Of a DNA stretch of 64,000 nucleotides, positions 1 through 8,456 are shown in pieces (the first letter of the stretch is position 1; the number at the start of each line of letters is the position of its first letter). The DNA comes from Larkinella sp051857545. Lineage in GTDB: Bacteria > Bacteroidota > Bacteroidia > Cytophagales > Spirosomataceae. The stretch is from NCBI RefSeq assembly GCF_051857545.1, contig NZ_JBPZHB010000005.1, positions 620,001 through 684,000 on the forward strand, given 5' to 3'. The notes under the pieces are model-generated. The model did no database searches. It was not told where the DNA came from and saw only the letters and a program-made list of their open reading frames with translations. Made by a program: the position numbers and the translations under genes.

Positions 1-522
1 CTGCCAGCTCAGTTGAACCCGTAACGTTCTGAGGGCCACGGCGACAATATGGTTGTGATCGAAAAGCAAGGAGGGCAATTTTTCAACATCCCACCACCGG
101 CATTCATCCGTTAGAAAATCAGCGGTGGGAGTTACTTTCGAAAAATCGACCAAGGCAAAATAGCCAATTGACACGGTGCGGTCGGGCCATTGTCGGGTCG
201 AGGTATCCGGCCAACTCAGTTTCTGGCTGATTTCCTGCCGATTATACCGTACGTCTTCGCCAAAGGTGTGAAACTGTTGCAGAAAAAGCTCCTTAATCCC
301 GGTGCGTTCTTCCAGAATACGTTGAGCAGCCACGTCGACCGATTCATTCTTGTAGATAAAACCGCCCGGCAATCCCCACTCCTCGGTCTGCTTCCATCGT
401 AACAACAACACTTTCAACTGGTTATCATAAAATCCAAAAATCACGCAGTCGATTGAAAGGCCCAACACACACCGTATGTCGACCTCTTTGAAATACTCCT
501 CCAGTTGTTTTTTGTAATTCAT
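1..522 (-). CDS. Nudix-domain protein, NrtR-like regulator (3' end cut off)
   Basis: The reading frame is open from an ATG at 522 to the left edge, giving 174 codons with no stop. The protein has a Nudix fold: residues around GLPGGF start the Nudix box, which continues to ILEERTGI. The box is degenerate: the REUxEE helix reads RILEER, so one of the metal-binding glutamates is lost. This pattern is typical of the NrtR/AraR-type Nudix regulators, in which the Nudix domain senses a sugar or ADP-ribose metabolite and a C-terminal winged helix binds DNA. The winged helix would lie beyond the edge. In Bacteroidota such proteins often control sugar-use genes. It is divergent from the secreted esterase, 102 bp away. 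A catalytic Nudix hydrolase remains possible. Confidence 0.8.
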   Translation of the reverse strand, partial: MNYKKQLEEYFKEVDIRCVLGLSIDCVIFGFYDNQLKVLLLRWKQTEEWGLPGGFIYKNESVDVAAQRILEERTGIKELFLQQFHTFGEDVRYNRQEISQKLSWPDTSTRQWPDRTVSIGYFALVDFSKVTPTADFLTDECRWWDVEKLPSLLFDHNHIVAVALRTLRVQLSWQ

Positions 523-583
523 AGGGAAAAAATAAAAAATAAGCTTTATGTATTCCTTACATATTCACTATTTATTTTTATAC

Positions 584-611
584 CCTGTCAGCGGTCGCAG
601 ACTCTGACAGG
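584..611. repeat. Inverted repeat in divergent promoter region
   Basis: An 8-bp perfect inverted repeat (CCTGTCAG / CTGACAGG, 12-bp spacer) lies just upstream of the esterase start and about 60 bp from the divergent Nudix gene. It could be an operator or a 5' leader hairpin. Only one copy was seen, so no regulator can be assigned. Confidence 0.35.
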
Positions 612-624
612 TATAAACCTACCC

Positions 625-1815
625 ATGATGAAATCATTCCCCATCCGAATTTTCCTGGGCTTTCTGTTTGTGACCCAGTTTCCATCCGTTCAGGCGCAGC
701 AAGCGCACGTTAATTTAGACTGGAATCCGCATAAAAACACCCAAAACCTGAATCCCTTTGGTGCCAACGTCATCTCACCGGAGGTAAGCGACGATCACAG
801 GGTGACGTTTCGACTCAAGGCACCCCGGGCTCAGGAAGTGCTGTTAACCGGTGGCCCCATGCTGCTGGCACTCAAGGCCAGTAAACCGATTCCGTTTAAA
901 AAGGACAACGATACGCTGTGGACGCTGACCGTCGGGCCGGTGAAACCGGACATTTACGTCTACAAATTTATCATCGACGGTGTAACCGTGGTCGACCCCA
1001 ACAACACCCTCACCGGTTTTTCGGACCAGCCGGGCTACAGCCAGTTGGTCGTTCACGGCGATGGCCCGGCGTATTACGATGCCCGCCAGGTACCACACGG
1101 AACCTTAAGCCGCCACACGTACCATTCTGATGTGCTTAACGGCGAACGTGAATTATATGTCTATACACCACCTGGTTATAACCCGAAGAAAAAATACCCG
1201 GTTTTATACCTGCTGGGCGGAAGCGGGGAACTGGCTTCCACCTGGTCGCTGGACGGTCGGGCCAACTTTATTGCCGACAACCTGATTGCGGAAGGCAAAG
1301 CCGTTCCGATGATTATTGCCATGCCGAACAACCAGGTGATTCACCGTAGTGACCCAAGGCATACCGAGTTGACATTCAAGCTGTTTGAAGAAGAATTGAG
1401 AAAGCAGATTGTACCGTTCGTCGATAAGAACTACAGTACGCAAACCACCCCGAAAGGCCGGGCGTTGGCGGGTCTATCGATGGGCGGACGACACACCCAA
1501 CTGGTGGGTTTCAATTGCCTGGATTTGTTCAGTTCGTTTGGTTGCCTGAGTTCCGGCGATCTAAATACTGAGCAGACCAGCGCAACATTCCTGAACGATC
1601 CGGATATCAATAAAAAAGTAGATTATCTCCTCGTTGGACAAGGGACCGGCGAGGTGGCCACCATTGGGCTACGGGCGGTTGCGTTGCATGAGGCTTTGCA
1701 AAAACACAATGTGAAGCACGATTATTACGTAGGGGGCGATGGTGCTCACGATTGGGCAACCTGGCGACATTTGCTCTATTACCGCTTGCTACCAAATCTA
1801 TGGCAAAAGAAATAG
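625..1815 (+). CDS. Secreted alpha/beta-hydrolase esterase (Fes/feruloyl-esterase type)
   Basis: About 396 residues from ATG 625 (a second ATG follows at 628). The frame is open further upstream, but this start puts a good signal peptide (FPIRIFLGFLFVTQF, cleavage after VQA) at the N-terminus. An N-terminal immunoglobulin-like E-set domain (about residues 45-130) precedes an esterase domain of the PF00756 type. The nucleophile elbow is GLSMGG and the likely catalytic His lies in GDGAHDW. The family includes enterochelin esterase and the feruloyl/acetyl esterases of xylan degradation; the Ig-plus-esterase layout is typical of Bacteroidota hemicellulose esterases. Substrate cannot be read from sequence. 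It is divergent from the NrtR-like gene, which could regulate it, and converges on the doxX gene. Confidence 0.85.
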   Translation: MMKSFPIRIFLGFLFVTQFPSVQAQQAHVNLDWNPHKNTQNLNPFGANVISPEVSDDHRVTFRLKAPRAQEVLLTGGPMLLALKASKPIPFKKDNDTLWTLTVGPVKPDIYVYKFIIDGVTVVDPNNTLTGFSDQPGYSQLVVHGDGPAYYDARQVPHGTLSRHTYHSDVLNGERELYVYTPPGYNPKKKYPVLYLLGGSGELASTWSLDGRANFIADNLIAEGKAVPMIIAMPNNQVIHRSDPRHTELTFKLFEEELRKQIVPFVDKNYSTQTTPKGRALAGLSMGGRHTQLVGFNCLDLFSSFGCLSSGDLNTEQTSATFLNDPDINKKVDYLLVGQGTGEVATIGLRAVALHEALQKHNVKHDYYVGGDGAHDWATWRHLLYYRLLPNLWQKK

Positions 1816-1842
1816 TTTAGTTTTCTCCTACCCTACCGGCTA

Positions 1843-2262
1843 TCAACCCGGCCAAGTTTTATTGGTACGGCCATCGACAGAGTGCTTGCCGGGGCCTACA
1901 AAATAGAGGGTAAAATAGACCAGGAAATACAACAAAGGCATCTCTTTTTTCCCAAAAGGGTCTGCTCCGTGGGCAAAAAACGTAACCACGAGCATGTTGA
2001 TCATGAGGATGATGGCTCCTACCCGGGTTTGAAATCCGATCAGAATCAGAATTGAGCACACAAACTCGGCCATCATAGATAGAACCAGCGATGGCGCACT
2101 ACCAATTCCAATGGGATCGCCGAAGGTGAAATTGCCGGTAAGTACTTTCATGAATTTAGGCCAGCCATGTGTCAACATTAGAGCTGCGACACCCATTCTC
2201 AGCACCAGTAGTGAAAAATGCACCATCAATGGGCTAGCTTTTGTTCCTAACAGTGGTTTCAT
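1843..2262 (-). CDS. DoxX family membrane protein
   Basis: 139 residues with four hydrophobic segments and the DoxX signature near the first helix (LRMGVAALMLTHGWPKF). The conserved second half (FVCSILILIGFQTRVGA) and terminal helix pair are also present. DoxX/TQO small-subunit-like proteins sit in the inner membrane; their roles in redox stress or quinone reduction are known only for a few members, so no reaction is assigned. ATG start at 2262. It converges on the esterase with 27 bp between stop codons. Confidence 0.85.
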   Translation of the reverse strand: MKPLLGTKASPLMVHFSLLVLRMGVAALMLTHGWPKFMKVLTGNFTFGDPIGIGSAPSLVLSMMAEFVCSILILIGFQTRVGAIILMINMLVVTFFAHGADPFGKKEMPLLYFLVYFTLYFVGPGKHSVDGRTNKTWPG

Positions 2263-2605
2263 AGCAAATTGTCTGGTTACTTACCTAAACGGCCTTTCGC
2301 AGGCGTCTGTTTAGGTTTTTTTGCAAAAATACGTTTTGCCCGAATCCAGAGACCAATGTAGAATCTCTCCCGCCCGGATCGTTTTCCTTTCCTAATTTTC
2401 TATTCTTTGAAAGTTGTCAGCCAATTTACCTTTCATTAATAACGCTCTGAGTCAGGACTTTATATAGTGTTCGGCAAACCGTAAAGTCCTATAAAACAAA
2501 TCATTTTGACTTCAACTGGCAGCAATTATTTCTCAAAAAAGTACTCTATAATTTACAATATATAAATAGTATATTGCCTATTATTAAAAACAGAGATCAC
2601 GTCTT
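2263..2605. other. Divergent intergenic region with two hairpins
   Basis: 343 bp between doxX and the broken response regulator, AT-rich towards the right. It holds two inverted repeats: ACCTAAAC (2283-2290) with GTTTAGGT (2309-2316), followed by a T-run as in a plus-strand terminator, and AGGACTTTA (2454-2462) with TAAAGTCCT (2482-2490). Nothing that looks coding was seen. Confidence 0.5.
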
Positions 2606-3230
2606 ATGAATACAATAATTGGTATACCATCTAACCATTTTATAGCCTCTTACATGACCGAAATTGCCAGATCGGTATGTTTAAGTATAAACATAATTTT
2701 TGATGTTCAACAAGTTGAAAAGGTCTTAAAACAACAACCTATTGATTGGATTTTATTTGACATCTATGAAAAATCGACAATTTATTTTGATGTTCTTCAA
2801 GAATTAAGATTGCGGAACCAACGTTTCCAATTAGCGATATTAGTAGACAATAGCGTAAATTATACAAAAAATTATCGACTATCATATTCAGGATTTAAAG
2901 CCCGATTTAGTCTGTGGTTTTCATGAATTACCACAATGTTTAAGGTTAATTTCCCTGGGACAGCGCTTTCTTCCGTCATTACCCCCCAAGTCGCGAATGC
3001 ATGCTATACAAGGATGGAATGAATTGACTGGGCGCGAAAAAGAAGTACTGTGGGAATTAGCGGAAGGCAAATCTACAGCAGAAATAGCCGGTCTATTATA
3101 CATTAGCACCAAAACAGTCGAAAACCATAAAGCAAGTATTTCTTCGAAGCTAAATGTAAATGGAGGGCCGGGGTCTTTGTTAAGATTCATTTTTAAAAAC
3201 AAAGTAGACATTTTATCAACTAAATATTAA
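2606..3230 (+). pseudogene. NarL/LuxR-type response regulator, frameshifted
   Basis: Two frames together make one response regulator of about 207 residues. Frame 1 (2606-2926) gives a receiver-like domain with a possible phospho-acceptor Asp in WILFDIYEK. Frame 2 (open from 2859, to 3230) gives a LuxR helix-turn-helix (LTGREKEVL, KTVENHKASI). Removing one A from the A6 run at 2866-2871 joins them into a smooth protein whose middle, ending GQRFLPSLPPKS, looks like a normal receiver-to-HTH linker. I infer a recent single-base insertion, or a sequencing error or phase-variable tract. The acidic pocket is weak, so it may already have been an atypical regulator. It lies upstream of the large lectin gene and shares its low GC content. 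Confidence 0.75.
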
Positions 3231-3349
3231 ATACAGAGACAAAAATAGGTAATCTACCCTAAAAATATACATAATATCACTCATGTAGTAAAGGAAAGGC
3301 TTTGTGAATTTTACAAAAACACTATCGTAAAATTTACATCCTTGCTATC

Positions 3350-6300
3350 ATGAGAAAAAGAATCTACCTTGCAGGAGGAAATCGTGCCTTAATAAACTTA
3401 ATAGCATTATTGACGCTATTAAGTTTACCATCTTTTCGATTTAGTAACATAAATAAGGAAGAAAAATTCCCGACTATTTTGCTAAAGAATATGGAGAAAC
3501 CCGCTACATACGTACTTGAAAAGAGCCGAAACCCGGGAAGCGGTAAATCCAGGAGATCGATTCTTTCTCCTTCCTATCCATCCCCCAATCGCAAATCAGC
3601 CTCCTCGGGTAGCGATCCGATTCGTTTTGTCTTTTACACCAATAAAAAGCAGGTCAGCCTTGGTGAAGAAGTGGAATTAACGATAACGGCTCACTACATG
3701 GCCATGCATCCCGGCTTGCTAGCGACCTTTCCCGGCTCAAATGCGTTTAGCCTCAAAGTGCTCGTCCCAGACGGTTTCGTTCAAACGGGCGGTGACTATG
3801 TCGACCTCATCGGTACAGAGCTTTCAACCCAGCGGAAAACGGTTACCTATTCTCTCAAGGGAAAGTTTGTTTCAATTTCCAGCAATAACACCTTCCGCTT
3901 GCTACGAAGCCACAAGGACGCCGGTGCTGACAGCAAATTTATTGAAAAAGGCAAATTCCAGATTCATTGCCACAACTCCGCCGAGAGCCTTGCCAATGCT
4001 GGGTCTTTGAAAGGATCGCGAATTGCTGCTGAATTAGCTTCACTTACCGGTTGTTACATTATCCGATCTAAAAAAACCGGTCAATTGCTCCAATCGCTAT
4101 CCGGCGATGTGGTCGAACAACGAACCGCCAACAACCAGGCAAACCAGATATGGAAAGCTGAAAGTGTAGGAGCCAATCAATACCGGTTCACCACGCAGGA
4201 TGGCTCCGGCAAAACCATGCAGGTCAATGCCGCCAGCCAAGGCGAATTAGTCCGAATCGGAACCTACACCGGAGCCGATTTGCAGAAATGGACCCTTCAA
4301 AGCGACAACAACGGCAGTTACCGGCTTATCACCTCCAATGGACTTACCTGGGATATGCGAAATTATGGCGCAGAACCACAGCTTCAGTTGTGGGGTAACC
4401 TCACCGAAGATTTCGCCGACCAGCGTCTGTTTGGCTTCGAGTCTACTGGTTGTCCTACCGCCCCTCCTGCAACCGGTTCCTGCACCACCTTGCGAAATGC
4501 CGACTCTCCTGCCAACCTGACTAGCGGTTTGACTTATAAGTATTATCAAAGCATTGCCAATAACGACTGGTGTTCGGCCACCGGATTCAGCAACCAGGCT
4601 ATCGTTAGCTCCGGCTCAGTTGGCACCATCAGTCTAACGCCCCGCCAACGCGATGACCATTTTGGCTTCGAGTTTGCGGGATACATCCAAGTACCGGCTG
4701 ATGGACAGTATACCTTCTTCATCACCAGTGATGATGATTCCCAACTCCTGATTGGGGACCAGTTGATCGCTGCCGACCGGGGTTGCCACGGCATCAACTC
4801 AACAGGCCAGGAACCCAATGGGAACATTTGTCTGCGGGCCGGTTACCACCCCATCCAGATTCTTTACAGCCAGGGAACCGAAGGCTTGGGATTAAAAACA
4901 TTCTGGCAGGGTCCCACCTTTGCCAAACAGGAGATCCCCGCCAGTGCTTTGTTTCGCAGTGGAAGTGCTACTGTAGCCTGTAACTTCGTTGTCAGTGCAA
5001 CGGCACCGGCCACAGCGGGTTGTGGCAGTGCCATCACACTCAATGCCCCCTGCACAGGATCTGATTGCGACGGAGTTAGTTATCAATGGAGCACGGGACA
5101 AAATGGCCAATCAGTCAACACCACGGCCGCTGGCAATAATGGCACTACAACATATGCGGTTACTTCCAGTAAAGCCGGATGCGATACCAAAACCGCTCAA
5201 ACATCGGTCACCGTTAACGGGTGTGAATCATCACTTACAGGCTGTTACGTTATTAGATCCAAAAAAACTGGTCAGTTGCTCCAATCACTGTCCGGCGAGG
5301 TGGTCGAACAACGAACCGCCAATAGCCAGGCAAACCAGATATGGAAAGCCGAAAGTGTAGGGACAAATCAATACCGATTCACCACGCAGGATGGTTCCGG
5401 CAAAAGCATGCAGGTCAATGCCGCCAGTCAAGGCGAATTACTCCGAATCGGAACCTACACCGGAGCCGATTTACAGAAATGGACAATCCAAAGCGACAAC
5501 AACGGCAGTTATCGAATCAACACCTCCAATGGACTTACCTGGGATATGCGAAATTATGGCGCAGAACCACAGCTTCAGTTGTGGGGTAACCTCACCGAAG
5601 GTTTCGCCGACCAGCGTCTGTTTGGCTTCGAGTCTACTGGTTGTCCTACCGCCCCTCCTGCAACCGGTTCCTGCACCACCTTGCGAAATGCCGACTCTCC
5701 TGCCAACCTGACTAGCGGTTTGACTTATAAGTATTATCAAAGCATTGCCAATAACGACTGGTGTTCGGCCACCGGATTCAGCAACCAGGCTATCGTTAGC
5801 TCCGGCTCAGTTGGCACCATCAGTCTAACGCCCCGCCAACGCGATGACCATTTTGGCTTCGAGTTTGCGGGATACATCCAAGTACCGGCTGATGGACAGT
5901 ATACCTTCTTCATCACCAGTGATGATGATTCCCAACTCCTGATTGGGGACCAGTTGATCGCTGCCGACCGGGGTTGCCACGGCATCAACTCAACAGGCCA
6001 GGAACCCAATGGGAACATTTGTCTGCGGGCCGGTTACCACCCCATCCAGATTCTTTACAGCCAGGGAACCGAAGGCTTGGGATTAAAAACATTCTGGCAG
6101 GGTCCCACCTTTGCCAAACAGGAGATATCTGCCAGTGCTTTGTTCCGCAGTGGAACTCCAACTACAGTGGGTTGTAATTTTGTCGTCAGTGCCACAGCAC
6201 CGGCTACAGCTAATTGCAGTAGTGCCATAACCCTCAATGCCCCCTGCACAGGAGCTGATTGCGACGGGGTTAGCTATCAGTGGAGCACGGGGCAAAATGG

Positions 6301-7804
6301 TCAATCGGTCAACATCACGGCCGCTGGCAATAATGGCACTACAACATATGCGGTTACTGCCAGTAAAGCCGGATGCGATAATAAAATTGCTCAAGCCACT
6401 GTAACTGTTAGTTCTTGTCCCAGCAGTACAAACGTTGCCACTAAAACGTTTATGATGACCTCTATAGTTGGTGAGGAATGGAGTGACAAAAAAGACTATG
6501 GCACACGTAAATACGTAAACATGCCTGAACCCGGATCTAATTTGCCCTCACCCCATCGTTTAATACCTCCTAAAAACTCAGATCTTAAAGTAACAAAGAT
6601 TAGGAATATTGCAAAAATAATGGATTACTGGCAACAACTGGGCGGAACCCATGTGTCAATGCCCATGAAATGGGATGATACAGAAATGAGTCCAGGGGAG
6701 TTTGAGTTCCGTCATTGGGACTATATATTTGCTAAAGCCGATAGCCACGGACTTAAAGTAAATATTAACATCTGGCCATTATTGGATTTTAGTCAACCTC
6801 CTGCTAGTTCGCAATATAATACCAGCGCACCATGGCGCTATGAGGGAGCAGATGCTGCCCAGAAATTTGTATCAGATGCCAATGGGGGGCATACTGAACC
6901 TATAAATCATTTCATGAGCTACCATTCGTCCAAAATGGCGAACTACCGACGATGGCTGAACGGTGTGGCCAATTACCTGGCGACGAAAGCTAACCTGATT
7001 GGGTATGTTGCTGTTGTAGTCAACCACCACAAAGAGGCAAATTATTACCTTAATGCTTATACAGATTACCACCCCAGCACGGTAAGTGCCTGGCAAGATT
7101 GGCATGATATTACTTATTCAGGACGTCCGAATCCTCCTGTTGATGGAGGGTCAAGTTTAAATCACAAACGCTGGCTTCAGTTCCGATCGAAGGTTCTTAT
7201 AGATTTTGTTAAGGAATGGGTCGGAATTTTTAAAGCCAAAAATATCAAAACAGTACTTGACGTCGGAAGCTTTACCGATAGTAATGACAAACGGGGTACT
7301 TGGGCTTTGTTAGGAATGCTTCCTCCGGAGTTGGATGGAGTAAAACATAACCCTGGCTATAACTATCAGTCGGCTTTTGAAACCCGTATCGTAGCAACTG
7401 CACGACCTTCACTTGCGTCAGTGGAATGGAGCAACGAATGCAATGAGCAACCTTGTCCGTCAACTCTTGTACCTACTTTAATTGACAAAATCAAGACCAG
7501 TATCGACGCAGGAGCAACTGATATTTCATTTGCTATCTTTGATTTACCTCTTGATTATTTCCCCCCTGGAAATGATTTAGAGCAAGTTGTGAATGCGCTC
7601 AAAAATTCAGGGTATTGGAATAAAACTATACAATCACTTCCGAATAACTGTGTGATGGAGGTAAAGGTAACTGATGCACTCAATAATGGCTCTTACAATG
7701 GGGGGAGCATTATCAATATTTTTAACAACTTCCAGAACAATAATAATGGCTGCGTGACGTGGCCAGCCATTAAAGTAATCGATGATTTAAAGAACTTAAA
7801 TTAA
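3350..7804 (+). CDS. Giant secreted lectin/PA14/glycoside hydrolase-like protein
   Basis: 1484 residues from ATG 3350. The N-terminus has a hydrophobic export segment (ALINLIALLTLLSLPSF). Domain order by approximate residue: beta-sandwich-like region 90-215; ricin-type beta-trefoil 1 (230-368); PA14 domain 1 (380-535); Cys-containing Ig-like segment (542-623); beta-trefoil 2 (627-765); PA14 2 (777-930); Ig-like 2 (937-1020); C-terminal TIM-barrel-like region (1030-1430). Beta-trefoil and PA14 domains usually bind carbohydrate. The last region resembles clan GH-A beta-glycosidases: the GEFEFRHWDYIFAKA segment, NHHKE as possible acid/base and VEWSNE as possible nucleophile. Enzyme family and substrate are inference. 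No type IX C-terminal sorting domain was seen, unlike the related 37.4-kb gene. Modules 1 and 2 are a 1191-bp tandem duplication. N- and C-terminal coding ends are AT-richer than the middle. Confidence 0.85.
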   Translation: MRKRIYLAGGNRALINLIALLTLLSLPSFRFSNINKEEKFPTILLKNMEKPATYVLEKSRNPGSGKSRRSILSPSYPSPNRKSASSGSDPIRFVFYTNKKQVSLGEEVELTITAHYMAMHPGLLATFPGSNAFSLKVLVPDGFVQTGGDYVDLIGTELSTQRKTVTYSLKGKFVSISSNNTFRLLRSHKDAGADSKFIEKGKFQIHCHNSAESLANAGSLKGSRIAAELASLTGCYIIRSKKTGQLLQSLSGDVVEQRTANNQANQIWKAESVGANQYRFTTQDGSGKTMQVNAASQGELVRIGTYTGADLQKWTLQSDNNGSYRLITSNGLTWDMRNYGAEPQLQLWGNLTEDFADQRLFGFESTGCPTAPPATGSCTTLRNADSPANLTSGLTYKYYQSIANNDWCSATGFSNQAIVSSGSVGTISLTPRQRDDHFGFEFAGYIQVPADGQYTFFITSDDDSQLLIGDQLIAADRGCHGINSTGQEPNGNICLRAGYHPIQILYSQGTEGLGLKTFWQGPTFAKQEIPASALFRSGSATVACNFVVSATAPATAGCGSAITLNAPCTGSDCDGVSYQWSTGQNGQSVNTTAAGNNGTTTYAVTSSKAGCDTKTAQTSVTVNGCESSLTGCYVIRSKKTGQLLQSLSGEVVEQRTANSQANQIWKAESVGTNQYRFTTQDGSGKSMQVNAASQGELLRIGTYTGADLQKWTIQSDNNGSYRINTSNGLTWDMRNYGAEPQLQLWGNLTEGFADQRLFGFESTGCPTAPPATGSCTTLRNADSPANLTSGLTYKYYQSIANNDWCSATGFSNQAIVSSGSVGTISLTPRQRDDHFGFEFAGYIQVPADGQYTFFITSDDDSQLLIGDQLIAADRGCHGINSTGQEPNGNICLRAGYHPIQILYSQGTEGLGLKTFWQGPTFAKQEISASALFRSGTPTTVGCNFVVSATAPATANCSSAITLNAPCTGADCDGVSYQWSTGQNGQSVNITAAGNNGTTTYAVTASKAGCDNKIAQATVTVSSCPSSTNVATKTFMMTSIVGEEWSDKKDYGTRKYVNMPEPGSNLPSPHRLIPPKNSDLKVTKIRNIAKIMDYWQQLGGTHVSMPMKWDDTEMSPGEFEFRHWDYIFAKADSHGLKVNINIWPLLDFSQPPASSQYNTSAPWRYEGADAAQKFVSDANGGHTEPINHFMSYHSSKMANYRRWLNGVANYLATKANLIGYVAVVVNHHKEANYYLNAYTDYHPSTVSAWQDWHDITYSGRPNPPVDGGSSLNHKRWLQFRSKVLIDFVKEWVGIFKAKNIKTVLDVGSFTDSNDKRGTWALLGMLPPELDGVKHNPGYNYQSAFETRIVATARPSLASVEWSNECNEQPCPSTLVPTLIDKIKTSIDAGATDISFAIFDLPLDYFPPGNDLEQVVNALKNSGYWNKTIQSLPNNCVMEVKVTDALNNGSYNGGSIINIFNNFQNNNNGCVTWPAIKVIDDLKNLN
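4040..5230 (+). repeat. Internal duplication, copy A (ricin-PA14-Ig)
   Basis: First of two in-frame tandem copies with a period of 1191 bp (397 codons). Positions 4411-4935 appear identical base for base to 5602-6126, while the flanking lectin and Ig parts differ at scattered sites. Confidence 0.9.
5231..6421 (+). repeat. Internal duplication, copy B (ricin-PA14-Ig)
   Basis: Second copy of the 1191-bp unit. The identical 525-bp core covers the end of the trefoil and nearly all of PA14. Outside it, silent and amino-acid changes occur (for example ISA for IPA after the core). The pattern suggests gene conversion of the PA14 part after duplication. Confidence 0.9.
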
Positions 7805-7815
7805 TTCTTCGGGGG

Positions 7816-7863
7816 ATCGAATCAACAAAAACACACTATATAGTGTGTTTTTGTTGATTCGAT
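7816..7863. terminator. 48-bp perfect palindrome, likely bidirectional terminator
   Basis: Starting 11 bp after the stop of the giant gene, 24 bases are followed at once by their exact reverse complement, with no loop bases beyond the central TA pairs. The arm contains an A5/T5 tract. It fits a strong bidirectional terminator; a protein-binding site or cruciform is also possible. The rest of the interval 7805-8091 shows no other structure I can support. Confidence 0.7.
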
Positions 7864-8091
7864 TTAGTATGAAACGAATCCCCTCTGATCTATCTATACC
7901 CTATTTCTGCCATCGAAAAAAAGGTATCCCCCGAAACCAACAAACTTAATCACGGCCTAAATGAGTCTTTTACCGCAAACCATAATGAATAAGGCCTTCC
8001 AAGAAAAAAATGGAATGAAGCCCACTTCTCTTCTCTAAAAAAAATACAAATTTCAACTGGCGTTGGGCACAAAAAACTGGTTCGACTAAAC

Positions 8092-8373
8092 ATGGTTAAT
8101 GATCAAGTCAACCCAGTCCGACATCTCGGTGAAGGCTATGCCGTAATTATGGCTTCCCAGAAAGACACATTTCTTCTGTGGTCAATGGTGGCTCCAACTG
8201 GTTTACGAAATTTTATTAAAACCGGAAACCACTGTTCAAAAGGATACCGGGTTGAAGTTGAATTAGACCCCAAAAAAATACCAAAGGGCATCTATTTTTT
8301 CCATCAATTTTATTACTCGTGTGAAAATGCAATTGCGAGAAAAAAACCCGACGGAAAAATCATTGTACTGTAA
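8092..8373 (+). CDS. Hypothetical protein, 93 aa
   Basis: ATG start at 8092. No family recognised, no signal peptide and no membrane segment. It is basic and ends in a beta-strand-like segment (KPDGKIIVL). It lies in an AT-rich stretch between the giant lectin gene and the membrane glycosyltransferase, and could be a remnant of a longer gene or not expressed at all. Confidence 0.35.
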   Translation: MVNDQVNPVRHLGEGYAVIMASQKDTFLLWSMVAPTGLRNFIKTGNHCSKGYRVEVELDPKKIPKGIYFFHQFYYSCENAIARKKPDGKIIVL

Positions 8374-8456
8374 AATGCATGAGCATACAATTTACAATAC
8401 AATATTTTCCCTTTATGAACATTTAAAGATTTTTATCACTGATCAAGGCTACTCAC

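Noticed and set aside
190..402. Plus-strand open frame near the left edge
   Set aside because: It is the antisense of the Nudix/NrtR-like gene and has no family or signal of its own.
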